The notes under the pieces were generated by a model. The model saw nothing but the letters and a program-made list of their open reading frames with translations, had not been told where the DNA came from and made no database searches. 64,000 nucleotides of DNA from Macrothele yani (taxonomy: Eukaryota > Arthropoda > Arachnida > Araneae > Macrothelidae): the NCBI GenBank assembly GCA_039090855.1, contig CM077011.1:38149501-38213500 (forward strand), in the 5' to 3' direction. The position numbers and the translations under genes were made by a program. This document shows, piece by piece, positions 1 through 10,700 of this stretch. Every line of letters begins with the position of its first letter. Position 1 is the stretch's first letter.

Positions 1-1650
1 CCAGTACTAGAAAGTCTACATTTTGATAGTGGAAGGGATACAGCCCTTCCCAAAATATCTCGGCCACTTTTCACCAACGACAGGTGAGGCTGAGAGTGTA
101 AAAATCTACCATACTCCGTTTTTTTACTGATAACAATACAGATGTTTCTGAACTTGTATCCATAGATTGCGATGATACAGGTTTTAACTCTGGAAAAAGG
201 GAATGGGATTATAGCACTCGTCAAGCAAGACAAATTTGTAGTTCTGTACACTAGTTTTGTGTGTCAAGTTCACGGAAACGAACTTCCTCTTCGACATTTT
301 ATGCAAAGACTTTTATAGCCCTGCCTCAGGTCTCAATAGCTTTACGGGCAGCACTGAAAAACAACTATATACTTGTGAAAGTATGGAAGTTGTAAACTTT
401 CTTTCAGTGGATGCTGAAATTCCTAAAATGGATTCCACAGTTCAGACCAAAAAAAAAAATTGATAATTCCTTTTCGTTTCAGAGCGCAAAAAAAAAAAAA
501 AAAAAAAAAAAGACGACGTTTGAGAAATCATTTTAAGTGCTTGCTGGCGTTTCTGTAAACAAAGTTTTGTTGGAAGTCAAGCTTTGCAGCTGTTGATAAG
601 AGGAATTTTCTGCGTTGCCACCGGCCTGTTGGAGACGGGGGGGGGTAAGGAAGGACTCATTCGCCAGAGTTTGTTTTTGTTTACATAAAAACTCATTAGA
701 ACATTTGGAATCCTGGAGCATTTGGAATCAGAGATCAAGTGCCATTGGCGGATGCAGGTGAGAAAGGAAGTAGGTTTTTAATTTCACTTTGGGTTTTGTG
801 ATAGGCAAAGAAATGAAAGAGAGTGTTGTGAGACTGAGACATGAGTGTGTAATAAACAGTCTGTGCGTTAAAGTATTAAGTGTAATAAATGGATACACAA
901 TTTCAAGTTTAAAAGGTAAGCTTTTGTTTTATGATGGAAACAACTGCGGTGTATTCTGGTTATTCTGGTTTAACACTAGCTATAGTGACAGTGAACACCC
1001 ACCGTGGAAAGAAAACCCTAACCTCTCTGAACTCAGAATGTGGGCAGGATTACTAATTTATATGCGCTTTGGGTTAATTCTATTATATAACTTAATTGAG
1101 CTATGCCTATTACTTTTGAAGCTGTATTTAAGTGAATAAATGTTCCAGTCATTTAAGTTTAAGCCTCTCTAAAATTATTTGTGTTTACACTGTGCCTTCT
1201 TAACTGCTCTCTGATCCACAGTACGGACCCAACCATTCCGGTCCCATCCTACATGTGGTTTCTCGAATTTGATTTGCGATAGTGGGCCACGAGCTGCGCG
1301 ACAATATTTATTCGATAATTGTAACTCCAGGGGTGTATATAGAATGTTTCGGGGGGAGGGGCGACGAAAATTGAAGTTTTCGAAATCCACCAGAACAAAA
1401 TACAAGTTAATGAAAATAGAAGAAAAACTTAGAGCATTTTTTCTAACGTAAGTTGACGCATTTTTATTAAATTGAAACATTTTTTAATATAAGTCGCATT
1501 TTAACCAAAAAGCATAAAACATTAAGGCACTTTCAGGGGGGCGAGGCCCTTTGCTCCCCTTTCTAAATACGCCCCTGTGAAACGCAGTGAGTGGTCAGAG
1601 GTAACTGTCCAGTCTAACTACATTGAATCCCGGGGAAGAGATGACTTTCC
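1..1650. other. unassigned intergenic DNA with a poly-A tract
   Basis: I see no gene here. The stretch is AT-rich and holds an A run of about 22 bases near 489-511 and a G run near 640. Short open frames (for example 789-1139) have no recognisable domain and look like chance frames. The block 1340-1580 reads like a decayed repeat with a G-rich start and a C-rich end, but I could not assign a family. Confidence 0.5.
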
Positions 1651-1699
1651 TTTCTGGAATTGTCTTCCAGCCAGAGGTAACTGTCCAGTCTGGCTAGAA

Positions 1700-1770
1700 T
1701 GAATCCCGTTCGTATCCCGGTGAGGCATGGGTGTTGCGTTTGTCTTACGGCACTGGCTCTCTCCCTTCTG
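1700..1770 (+). repeat. tRNA-derived SINE, internal fragment
   Basis: The sequence from the B-box-like part (TATCCCGGTGAGGCATGG) through GGCACTGGCTCTCTCCC matches the middle of the complete SINE at 7480-7713. The tRNA-like head and the A-tail are missing, so this is a broken piece. A separate 3' piece of the same family lies at 2463-2575. Confidence 0.7.
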
Positions 1771-2462
1771 TTACAGGTCATGGTGCTGAGTTCTATTACA
1801 GCGCCCTGTGTGGAGGGTTCGTTTGATGCTTCGTTTGCCGCAAGTTCTGCATCCGGGATTTAACCGGCAATTCTCCCAACTGGAGCAGATAAATAAAATA
1901 CAAGGTATGAAAAATCGACTCTAGTTAAACCTTGTTCTTACAGTGAGGAAGACTTTTATTCGGATGCCGTGGGGAATGTCTCCAAGCTTTTGTTCTGATC
2001 TCCGTTCCTCTCATCATCAAGCTTAGTGCTTACTCTTTATTTCCGTCACGCCGACCAGCGAGCCATTCGCACCTCCTCCTTGTCTTCCTGCTGAGAAAAC
2101 CCCCCTAAAAGGCGTCCCCTCGCCGAAGAGTGAAGTCCAGCGCCTTCCTAGAAAGCGCGGCCACACCCAAAAATGCCTTCTCTCTGTAAACTCTAAGTTC
2201 TTTAAGTGGCTTCGCTGCTGTCCCCTTTTCTTACTTCCTCGCCTGGGACGGCTGAAGAGCAATAATGTCGGATTTCACTCTTCTCACATCGACGAAACTA
2301 TAAATATAACACCCCCCTTATTTGAAGGGACGCGTGAGAAAAAGCGCGCTTTGAATGTTCGTTGCCCAGTTCTTCAAAATGGCGGGAGATTGGAGGAAAA
2401 TGATTCCAATTTACTATCTCTAAAATGGCTATTGAATTTCACTTCTGATAAATATGGATGAC

Positions 2463-2577
2463 CCGGTTCCACTTCCCTGGAGCCAGTGGTCCTAAATTAG
2501 GAACGGGCGACTTCTCATAGCCCCTGAGTTGCTCGTGGTAGTCGTTTAACCCCCAATCAAAAAAAAAAAAAAAAAAG
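2463..2577 (+). repeat. tRNA-derived SINE, 3' fragment with A-tail
   Basis: It matches the 3' half of the SINE at 7480-7713: the CCCTGGAGCCAGTGGTCCTA block, a block ending in GTCGTTTAACCCCCAATC, and then an A run of about 18. It is truncated at the 5' side. It differs from the 7.5-kb copy at many positions, so it is an older insertion or another subfamily. Confidence 0.75.
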
Positions 2578-2587
2578 CTTCTGATTA

Positions 2588-2658
2588 TGTTTGGCGAAAC
2601 AAAAAATTGAATTTGGCAAATGGGTTGGCGAAAACTACAAAATAACCCAGAGCAACCG

Positions 2659-2699
<41 letters not shown>

Positions 2700-2760
2700 A
2701 CCGCTGTATATCCATCATCATCATCATCAATATATATAGGGCGAATATTCGGGGTGTGCG
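2588..2760. repeat. dispersed repeat, (TA)n microsatellite and small hairpin
   Basis: Positions 2588-2665 (GGCGAAA... GGCGAAAAC) resemble the inverse of about 26505-26600, which has the same TTGGCGAAAAC pattern, so this is a two-copy dispersed repeat. It is followed by an AT dinucleotide run at about 2661-2696, a short (ATC)n run, and a perfect small hairpin (GGGTGTGCGGCGCACACCC) near 2752-2771. Confidence 0.5.
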
Positions 2761-2859
2761 GCGCACACCCACAGAGAGTCGCAATTTAACCTATATTATC
2801 TATTTTTTTTCAGATTTACTTCTAATAAAACTCGGCAGAGTTCGTCCTAAGACTTCGAG

Positions 2860-3600
2860 CGGTGGTTAAAATTGATTTCCCCACATAATATTTTCATTAA
2901 GAAGAACAGGTTCGTTCAGTAAGCATATCGCATTCGAGCTTGAATCCTGGGGTGTGATGTTTCGCGTTCGCACATCCGGCGACCGTAAAGCAGCTGTGGT
3001 ACAATCACTCCCCAGATGGCGCTTCAGGTCATGTTCTTATTTCCAAGTGGTCTCCTTGTTTCAAACGTAACAGCGGAACTCTCAGGATGCGCTATCCAAA
3101 ATGAGCACCGCTTGAGTTCCACGGAGCAATACAATTCAACGATGTGGTATACGAGTTGCTGTTATATTGTTCTATTTTATTTTTAATGTATTTCCTATAA
3201 GACTCGCTGAAATTTGCCCACTAAACTTAATTACCTTGTGCAATATTTTCGTGAAGAGGAGAAGGTTCGTTGCTTCGTGCGGTAAACAAAACGTAATATT
3301 TGCAGCTTCAGGAGTGCTATTTCACCAGCTGACATCCCCAAGTCGTCAACTGTAATTCAAAGCTCTTCAGATGGCGCTATAGGTAATGTTTTTATTTTCT
3401 TGTAGTTTCAACGGAAATATTTACAGTCCCAGGGTGTGTGCGCTCTTCAAAAAGCACCACTGGTCATACCTGTTTGCGTTTGGAGTAGCGTGGAGTCATA
3501 AACACATTTCAACGTACTGCTACGAGTTACGGTTTTTCTGTCTTTTCGTTGCTGTGTGAATCCGCGTGTTTACGAGCACAGATTTAAATATACAATTTGA
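2860..3600. repeat. two diverged direct copies of a ~355-bp unit with CAGATGGCGC
   Basis: Two degenerate copies follow one another. Each has the order: AATATTTTC...AAGA(A/G)GA...GGTTCGTT, then CAGATGGCGC, then a T-rich block, then a block around GAGCACCGCT or AAAGCACCACT, then tacgagtt. CAGATGGCGC lies at 3013-3022 and 3368-3377, 355 bp apart. No coding frame runs through the unit. Confidence 0.55.
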
Positions 3601-3709
3601 ATTTTGACATCCATTTAGGTAAACGATGTACTAAGTGTCTCATTTTCTGCCAGAGATTTTGCAGATTGTGTAAAGCTGGTTAAAGAAAGTAAGCCTCGTA
3701 TTGTATTTA

Positions 3710-3935
3710 AAACTTATATACACAAGGTTACAAGGAATATCCTTGATCAGGCCAATATCTCACGAACTATGGCAGTTAGTGATTTACTTCTTGTGCAGTT
3801 GTATAGGAAATCCCCTATGGCGCGCACAATAAGACCACGAGGCCCCCCCCTTTTGTAGATAGGGCAATGAATTACAAACTTGTTCAGCGAGGCAAAAATG
3901 GTACATAAATGTTTTTGTATCGTAACAAAAGATGA
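3710..3935 (+). repeat. transposon-end repeat, inverse copy at 12.59-12.86 kb
   Basis: It starts with TATACACAAGGTTACAAGG and continues through GATCAGGCCAATAT, GATTTACTTCTTGTG, CCCCTATGG(C/T)GCGCACAATAA, a C run and TTTTGT...AACAAAAGATG. The same order appears inverted at 12590-12860. The two probably mark one end of the same DNA transposon family. The DUF4817-type transposase remnant at 4035-5395 lies just inside this copy and may belong to it. Confidence 0.6.
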
Positions 3936-4706
3936 AAGGAAAACGGGAATGTGGCCCCAAGAAAATCGTAACGTCCGGAAGCGAAGACCGAGTACTTAGG
4001 CAAAGCTATAAGATGTGAATGTATAATACTGCAGATATTTTATTAGTTTAGAAAATACATGTTTGCGTACTCAAAATGTTGCCCTTCAGCAACGATGCAC
4101 GGCCTGCAAGCCTTCTACGAGCTGACCGTGCATGCGTTACAGCATATCCCCATCAACAGAGGCACAGGCGGATGCCATACGCTGTTGCAAATCTGCTACA
4201 TTTAGCGGTGGTGTTGCATACACCTGTGATTTAAGATCGTCCCAAAAAAAAAAAAAAAAAAAGTCCAGAGGGCTAAAGTCTGTTGAGCGTGGACGCTATG
4301 CTACGGGACCTTCTGGTCCTATCTATCTCCGGTCAAACATATGGTTTAGCGATCTTGATACGTTTGCACTCTCATGTGCTGGTACCACATGGTCAATAAA
4401 GGTTGTAATGGTGCATGGTCCAAGAAATCCGTTACATCCGTTTGTAGAAGATGTAAATATCGTTCACCATTCAGAGTTGCGTTGTAAAAAAAGGTCCTAC
4501 AAGCTGGTCCCCCAAATGCCACACCAAACGTTGGTGAACCACCTCACTTGACGGTGTGTGTCTCTCGTCCAATAGAGATTTTCCTATGCCCAGTAGTGTA
4601 CATTATGCGTATTCCTAACGCCATCTCGTGTGAAGCGTGACTTATCTGTCCATGAAATGTTTGACAGAAACTCCGAGTCCTCTTCTAAAGCATTCAACAT
4701 GGCATT

Positions 4707-4886
4707 TGTAACGTACCAGGAGATGTGACGTACCTGCCAGAAGGACGCACACGACATAAAGGCAGATAGGAATCAGAATAAAACGTCCGCGTAGCTCAAT
4801 TGGTAGAGCAACTTATTCCGGAATGAAGGGACCCTGGTTCGAATCCTGATGCGGATAAAAATGACGGAGAAATTCACTTCGTTATA
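4707..4886 (+). mobile_element. solo LTR of the tRNA-bearing TRIM family
   Basis: This 180-bp element starts TGTAACGTACC and ends TTCGTTATA, with short inverted ends. The 4-bp sequence CATT flanks it at 4703-4706 and 4887-4890. It matches both LTRs of the 497-bp TRIM at 41368-41864 and contains a tRNA-like block at 4785-4856. A solo LTR normally arises by recombination between the two LTRs of a complete insertion. It interrupts the transposase pseudogene, so it is younger than that gene. Confidence 0.85.
4785..4856 (+). other. tRNA-like block inside the solo LTR
   Basis: The block has the 72-nt length of a tRNA, an A-box-like TAGCTCAATTGGTAGAGC and a B-box-like GGTTCGAATCC, and the acceptor ends largely pair (GTCCGCG at the 5' side). 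The anticodon arm is abnormal: CTTATTCCGGAATGAA is close to a perfect palindrome with a 6-nt loop. I therefore call it tRNA-like and not a tRNA gene. It could act as an internal RNA polymerase III promoter; that is inference. Confidence 0.7.
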
Positions 4887-5133
4887 CATTACAGAACTAA
4901 AGTCTTTTCTCCGCATCTCCAGGCCACAGTGCCTGCTGCGAATGAAACGAATAAGGATGTATATGGTCCCTGTGCAAAAATTTGTAGTACACGCTGTTGG
5001 CTTAATCCACTTTCCCGGGAAACTGCATTTTTGCTGCTGTGGGGTTGTGCAAATATGTATGCCAGAATATCCGTATCGTCCCGGTTTGGTCTGCCTGTAC
5101 GTGAGCGGTGTCTTGCACTACCAGTGGCATGCA

Positions 5134-5266
5134 GTGGACTACATGTCTGTTGGACCTATAAGCCGGATGTCTAGCATTGGGAGACCGCTGTGCATACAGA
5201 GTGGACTACATGTCTGTTGGACCTATAAGCCGGATGTCTAGCATTGGGAGACCGCTGTGCATACAG
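5134..5266. repeat. 67-bp tandem duplication within the transposase remnant
   Basis: The segment beginning GTGGACTACATGTCTGTTGG and ending GCTGTGCATACAG occurs twice in a row with almost no change (67 and 66 bp). It lies in the N-terminal part of the decayed DUF4817-type transposase on the minus strand. The near identity shows the duplication is recent compared with the decay of the gene. Confidence 0.85.
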
Positions 5267-5729
5267 CCGTGCCGCTGCACGAGCAATCCGGTTGCACTCG
5301 CCATAAATCAGGACCATTTCGCACAATTCCTCGTTCGTAAACTGCCGACATTAGTGTTTGTACTTTACGTATAAAGTTTACAGATTGACGGCAGCTGCTT
5401 GCTAAACTTCTAAACTGGTATGTTCTAAGTAAATGAAAGCCCAAAGGAAAACTTTTCCTACAAACCTTATCAACAGTTCTTGTTCTGAAATAAAACGCAG
5501 TTCCTTGACACATTCAATATCAGACTGATGACCAATACAGTAAAAAATACACTGAAACAAGGAGAAATAACATAAAGTGGCGAAACATTCATCCCATAGG
5601 AAAACTGTATGTACATCTAATTGACTTGCGTATGTGGCCAAGCGTTCGACTTCCCGTCACTGGTTCACGAAGTATTGGCATACCGACAACGCCTGTCTTT
5701 TTAACACGTCTTTTGTAAAAAGAGATCGT

Positions 5730-7440
5730 GTTTACGTTACCGGTTTGTCCGTCCGTCTGTACCCACGAAATCTCTTCAACTATTAGTCCGATTTGGAAAA
5801 ATTCTTTTTGCATTAGGAAGCATGAAATATGCTAATGATGATCCTTTATTTTGTTTTGTTTTTTTACGATGTACAATTTCGCCGCTAGAGGGCGTAAATG
5901 CAGATGATGTTGAATTCAAAAATACGTTTTATTCCTCGTATTTGCTTCTAAACATCCGATTGAAAAAATTCTTTTATCTTTCGATTCCATTTATGCCGAA
6001 GAGTATTTTGGATGTAGTTACTTTTTCAAATTATGCATAGATTTTACGCTAGGGGGCGTAAAAATAAATTACATTTTTCCCTATAGCTCTTCTTCTGAAA
6101 CTCCGATGTGAAAAATCTTTTCTTCAGAGGATACACCTCCTGATAGAAAATCGTTTCTATATAATTTCAAATTTTTGGTAAAGAATACTTTGGCCACGAG
6201 GGGGCGTGAGTGTTAATTTTTGCTTCTGATGTATTTGTATGAACTATCTCTGGACTATGAACCTGCATCTAGATTTCCAAGATAACAGGGCATTTCTTAC
6301 ATTTGGTATTTTATTCCATTCCTCTTGCACTGCTTTCCATAGTCCAACCATGTTTTAGTAAATTGTTTTAGGTCTGCGTTTAAAAAGCGCTCTCTTTAGC
6401 AGTCCGAAGGCACAATATACACATCAGGGGACTTTGGAGGAATAAGCAAAAGGCAGACTTCATACCGGTCTCTTTTTTCATTTTTCAAAGAAATAGAATG
6501 GTAGATTTGGATGTATAACTGCTAGCCTTATCCTAATGAAGCTCCACTCTTTAAAGTCTCTGTGGATAAAGGAATGGTATTTCCTCTGCCATAAAATCTG
6601 AACTTCTAAAATATCGACTGAAAAAATTCTTTCGTGGACTGATGCCACTCACATCGATGAACCTTTTCGGAATATTTTCTTATTAAAATATTCCACAGTT
6701 TCTCCGCCAGGGGGCGTAGATGTATATCTTATTTTTGTCAATATCTCTACTTCTAGGAGTCCGATTTGAAAAATTCCTTCTTTGTTGGATAATGTTTCCT
6801 ATGCGAAATGTGCTTCCTATAAATTCAAAATTCTCAAGTAAATCATAGACTTTCCACTAGGAGTCACAAAGATAAATTGCGTTTTCTGCGTTATTTCTGC
6901 TTCTAAAACTCCGATTTGAAAAATTCTTCCTGCATCGCATACAAGACCTGATGGAAAATATTTTTCACGCAATTTCTAATGTTTGGTAAAGAGAATGGTT
7001 TGGCCACCAGGGGGCATAAGTGTTAATTTCTGCTTCTGATGTATTTGTAGCAAAATCTGGGCTCTTGAAAACTCGACTAATTTTTTTTTCTTGGACCGAT
7101 ACCGCTCATATGGAAAAGCTTTTGAGAATACTTTCTTCCTAAAATAATGCATGGTTTTCCCACCAGGGGACGTAAAGTCACATCTTATTTTTGTTGATAT
7201 CTCTCTTTCTATGACTACGATTTGAAAAATTCTTTCGGTGTTGGAGAGCGTTTCCGGTGTGAAATGTTTCTCATATAAATTCATGTTTTTCTTAACGCAC
7301 AAGCCTGCAACCAGAAGACGTAAGCTCACAATTCCGCTTACAGCAATATCTGAGGGATTCAAAACCCGATTGAAAGACTTCTTTCTTCCGTCAGATACTA
7401 TTGTTTTCCATACCGGTTCCATTGACTTTGAATAGCTTCG
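5730..7440. repeat. ~150-bp tandem array with CTCF-like motif
   Basis: Degenerate units of about 150 bp repeat here. Each carries a block like CTTCTRAAACTCCGATTTGA with AAAATTCTTT and a block like CCACCAGGGGGCGTAA. The second block starts at 5882, 6046, 6194, 6704, 6854, 7004, 7160 and, weakly, 7307. The regular spacing is broken only at 6250-6600 by an unrelated insertion. The array opens with TTTGTCCGTCCGTCTGT, like the starts of the satellite elements at 19.0 and 29.6 kb. The block resembles the CTCF core consensus; binding is not shown. Confidence 0.8.
6285..6490 (-). pseudogene. possible Tc1-like transposase fragment
   Basis: Read on the minus strand, this insertion in the 150-bp array gives broken peptide pieces such as PPKSPDVYIVPSD followed by LKQFTKTWLDYGKQC. 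The first piece resembles the third-acid region of Tc1-like transposases (SPDLN-I-E). No terminal repeats are visible, and stops occur throughout. The assignment is weak and could be wrong. Confidence 0.3.
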
Positions 7441-7479
7441 ATAAATTTAATTTGCGTCAGAACGGATTCAAAAGACGTG

Positions 7480-7713
7480 GCCGCCCCGGTGGCGCAGTGG
7501 TCTAAGCGATGGCCTCTGGTGATTCCTCCGAAAGGGGTCCGGGTTCGAATCCCGGTGAGGCATGGATGTTGTGTTTTTGTCTTGCGGCACTGGCTCTCTC
7601 CCTTCCCTGGAACCAGTGGCCCTAAATTAGGGACGGGCGAATGCTTATAGCCCATTGAGTTGCTCACGGTGGTCGTTCAACCTCCAATCAAAAAAAAAAA
7701 AAAAAAAAAAAAA
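7480..7713 (+). mobile_element. complete tRNA-derived SINE with A-tail and target duplication
   Basis: It begins with a tRNA-like head (GGCCGCCCCGGTGGCGCAGT, A-box, long variable arm, B-box GGGTTCGAATCCC), continues through a unique body, and ends in an A run of about 30. The exact 10-bp sequence AAAAGACGTG flanks it at 7470-7479 and 7714-7723. The head, with its variable arm, resembles a Leu- or Ser-type tRNA. SINEs are copied by a partner LINE after RNA polymerase III transcription; the partner is not identified here. Confidence 0.9.
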
Positions 7714-7729
7714 AAAAGACGTGCTTACT

Positions 7730-10700
7730 ACACCCGAAAATTCGGTGTCATCTTTCTTGTTTGTATTGTGACGACGGAGCAGAAAGCACGACATCTGAAA
7801 TCTAAGCAAATATGCTTCGGACACAGCGACTCAGATAGCTCCCCCCCCTTTTTTTATTGGAGGTTTAAAAAAAATTATTTGTTAGACTTCTTTGACAGAT
7901 ATAGTTTATAGTTACATATATATTGAACATATATTGGACTTGGTTGCCAGATATACATATACAGTATAGACATTCTGTGTTTCAACGACAGCAATGCACA
8001 TAGGTGAAGAAGGAACTCAGCGAATAAACCTCCGTAAGACAAACACGAACAGCCATGCTTTTGTTATGGTGAAAATTTGACGGTTGAAGTTATTTAGTAA
8101 AAGAGACTATATTTATGCTGGTATTGAAATTGATATGGAAATTATAGAAAATTTAAATTTGGGAGATGGGTGGATGCATTTCGAAACAAATATTTTCTAA
8201 GTATTAGAAGGCCATGAACATCCTAAACAAAAATGCATCTGAAAATTTACATTCCACAAGAAGTTATTGGAAAGTTTGCGTTGTTTGTGTTCACGCAGAG
8301 TTGAGTCACCTGAAAGTGCAAAAATAAGTGAATATTGTTGCATGTGTATGAAAAGGTGTCACTATAAGTCATAGGATAAAATGTACTCGTTCAATAACAA
8401 CTTGTGGAGGCGGTGAAAGTCAATTTAAAAGGATAGGACAAAAATTGCAGTTATGAAATACCTTATAATACCAGGATTCGAATCGATAGCCTTAGTCAAG
8501 CTAAGGTGGGGTACATAGAACCAAGTCATGGAAGACAACAGCACACAAAATTTTTCACACTGCACTAATTTCGGACTTTTTTTGAAAGGCTACTGCCTGT
8601 ATTTATTATTTCTCTTTAAAAACTTAATAAGGTCATTTAGTGGACAATCAGATGGCATTTCCTTTTTGTTGTTTGCTAAAACACAGCAGTATAAAAACAG
8701 AATCTCAATTTCTTTTCTATTTCTCTTTGGCCACTGGCCTTATGAACAGCACAACTTGACATATTTCAACACAGTTGGTTTGAACACTAGGCATTGACTT
8801 TATGCATCCAAAATTATACTACGATTCACATAGCTTACACAAAAAAAAGATACTGGATTATTTTTTTAATTCCACAAGGTGGACAAGTTCTGTTCTTTTG
8901 AAACGTACTCTCTTCTCTCTCACCTAGTTAGCTCAATGACAAATTTACAATTTTACACTTATTCATTTAAATTTACTGCACCTAAACAATCTTAGCAAAC
9001 TCTGCAATCTCCCAGACCAGCTTCGAAGACTTCAATTTAAATTTACAGTTATAATAAGAGCCACCAATTATACATTAACCAAATCTACTATCTGAAAGTC
9101 AACAAACCAAGTAAATTATCCTCAAAACAGAATTTACACTGAGCACAAGCATTAATTAACATTACATAACCTATAGAACTACCCTGAATGAACCTGCTTC
9201 ACTTTATAAAGAAACCTCACTAACTAATCTTAAAAATTATCACTATTCATAACATCACCATAATTCAGAAATTCAAACAATCTTCTTGCACTAGCTTGCT
9301 CATAAAAATCACCTCACTCTGCACTTCACATAATAGCTCAAGTTACTTAATAACTCTATACTGTAAACAAAAGCTCAAAATACCAATTAACTAAATTTCC
9401 AAACTAATATCAAGTTCACTAACACCAACAACCAGAATTTAGAATTTACATCCCTAGCACTACAGCAAATCATAAACAAATAAATTTAGATACTTTAAAT
9501 CACCAAACAAACTTAAATTTAACACCTGCAGTGAATTACTGAGGTAGCGGTGAGGCAAATACTCTCAGTTCAGACACTACCCTGGGTTTTTGAGAACCAA
9601 CACAGGAAGAAAATACCAGTCAGGCTGAAGGCGTGAAATTGGGTCGTGAATCCAATTTCAGCCTAGGCAAAGGGAAAGGAAAAAATCCTCAAGTGTGACA
9701 CATCATCATCAGGTACAGAATTTCCTCTAACATGATCTCGCCAATTATTGAAGCAACGCCCGACCGACCCTCGCCGGCAGTACATATCTCCGTGAGCAGC
9801 GAAACTACTGGGAAGGGGGGGTTTGAAGACAAGTTTTCCCCCAAAACCACGTCCTCAGGGCTCCCCCTTTTCGATCCAATGCATGATCCCACCTTGATCA
9901 ACCACGCCTGCAAGAGCCTGTCGTACTTCAACCCTAAATACTCCAGGCACATCCGGCCCAGAACTAACACAACTATATCCCAGGAAAATTCACTTATCTC
10001 TCTATATCCCAAGAAATCCTAAATCACTATATCCACATATATCCCAGGAAAATTCACTTATCTCTCTCCACATATATATCTCAGGAAAAATCACTAGCAA
10101 GGAAATTCCTCTGTACCATGGCAATGCGCAGGTCCACTTCAGACAATAACACTGACCATTTACATAACCCACTAAATATTTTCACCTTATTGAAAATTAA
10201 AATTACAATTTAGACTCTTTTTGTAAAAACAAGAAAATTTAGGCCAAAGAAAAGAACAATTAATACTGGAACTGGTGAGCAAAAGTGTGTCTTCTCAACC
10301 CATGATGTTCATTCTTTTGTGAAATACTAAACTTGAGAACAAAAATTACTTTTACTTCTATTCTGCACATATCGCATCCTGGTGAAAATTCCCTACTCAG
10401 AGCCCTCTGCCCTAGGACAAGTTCCCGGTTTGCCCTAAGATCACCCCTTTCCAATGGGAGATTAACACTCATCTGGAGCATGTAAAATACTGGTCCTCAA
10501 TTAACACTCCTACCATCTCAATTTCGACACTCAACACTCCAAGAATGTAAACAACACTTTAGGTTTCCAATTTCATCACACTATAATATGTTCCCAAAAT
10601 CCCAATATAAATCATCCCATAATTTATCTTCACTCATAAAAAATACTCAACGCTGTAAAAGACTAGAGAAAAATGTTTACAATTATTTCATCACCCACGG

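Larger units (their letters stand above)
4035..5395 (-). pseudogene. decayed DUF4817-type Tc1/mariner-superfamily transposase, split by a solo LTR
   Basis: This would have been a DDE/D transposase that cuts and pastes its element. The N-terminus near 5390-5250 reads like a DUF4817 region (ELCEMVLIYGECNRIARAAA, then RLYAQRSPN). A first-D region (ISWTDKSRFTRDGVRN) is at about 4590-4660, and a third-acid region (DFSPLDFFFWDDLKSQVYAT) is near 4180-4280. The C-terminus at 4040-4150 reads ADLQQRMASACASVDGDML then MHGQLVEGLQAVHRC. The frame is broken many times and the second-D block is scrambled. An A run at about 4243-4262 falls in the Phe-rich part of the third-acid motif, so slippage has expanded it. 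A 180-bp solo LTR sits at 4707-4886 with CATT on both sides; removing it rejoins the reading order. Inactive; family assignment is fairly sure. Confidence 0.75.

Noticed and set aside
789..1139. Possible small membrane protein (hydrophobic C-terminal half)
   Set aside because: Single short frame with no domain, no splice context and AT-rich composition that favours Leu/Ile/Phe codons.
4785..4856. A functional tRNA gene
   Set aside because: The anticodon arm is a near-palindrome with a 6-nt loop, and the block sits at the same place in three LTR copies with variable sequence. It is part of a mobile element.
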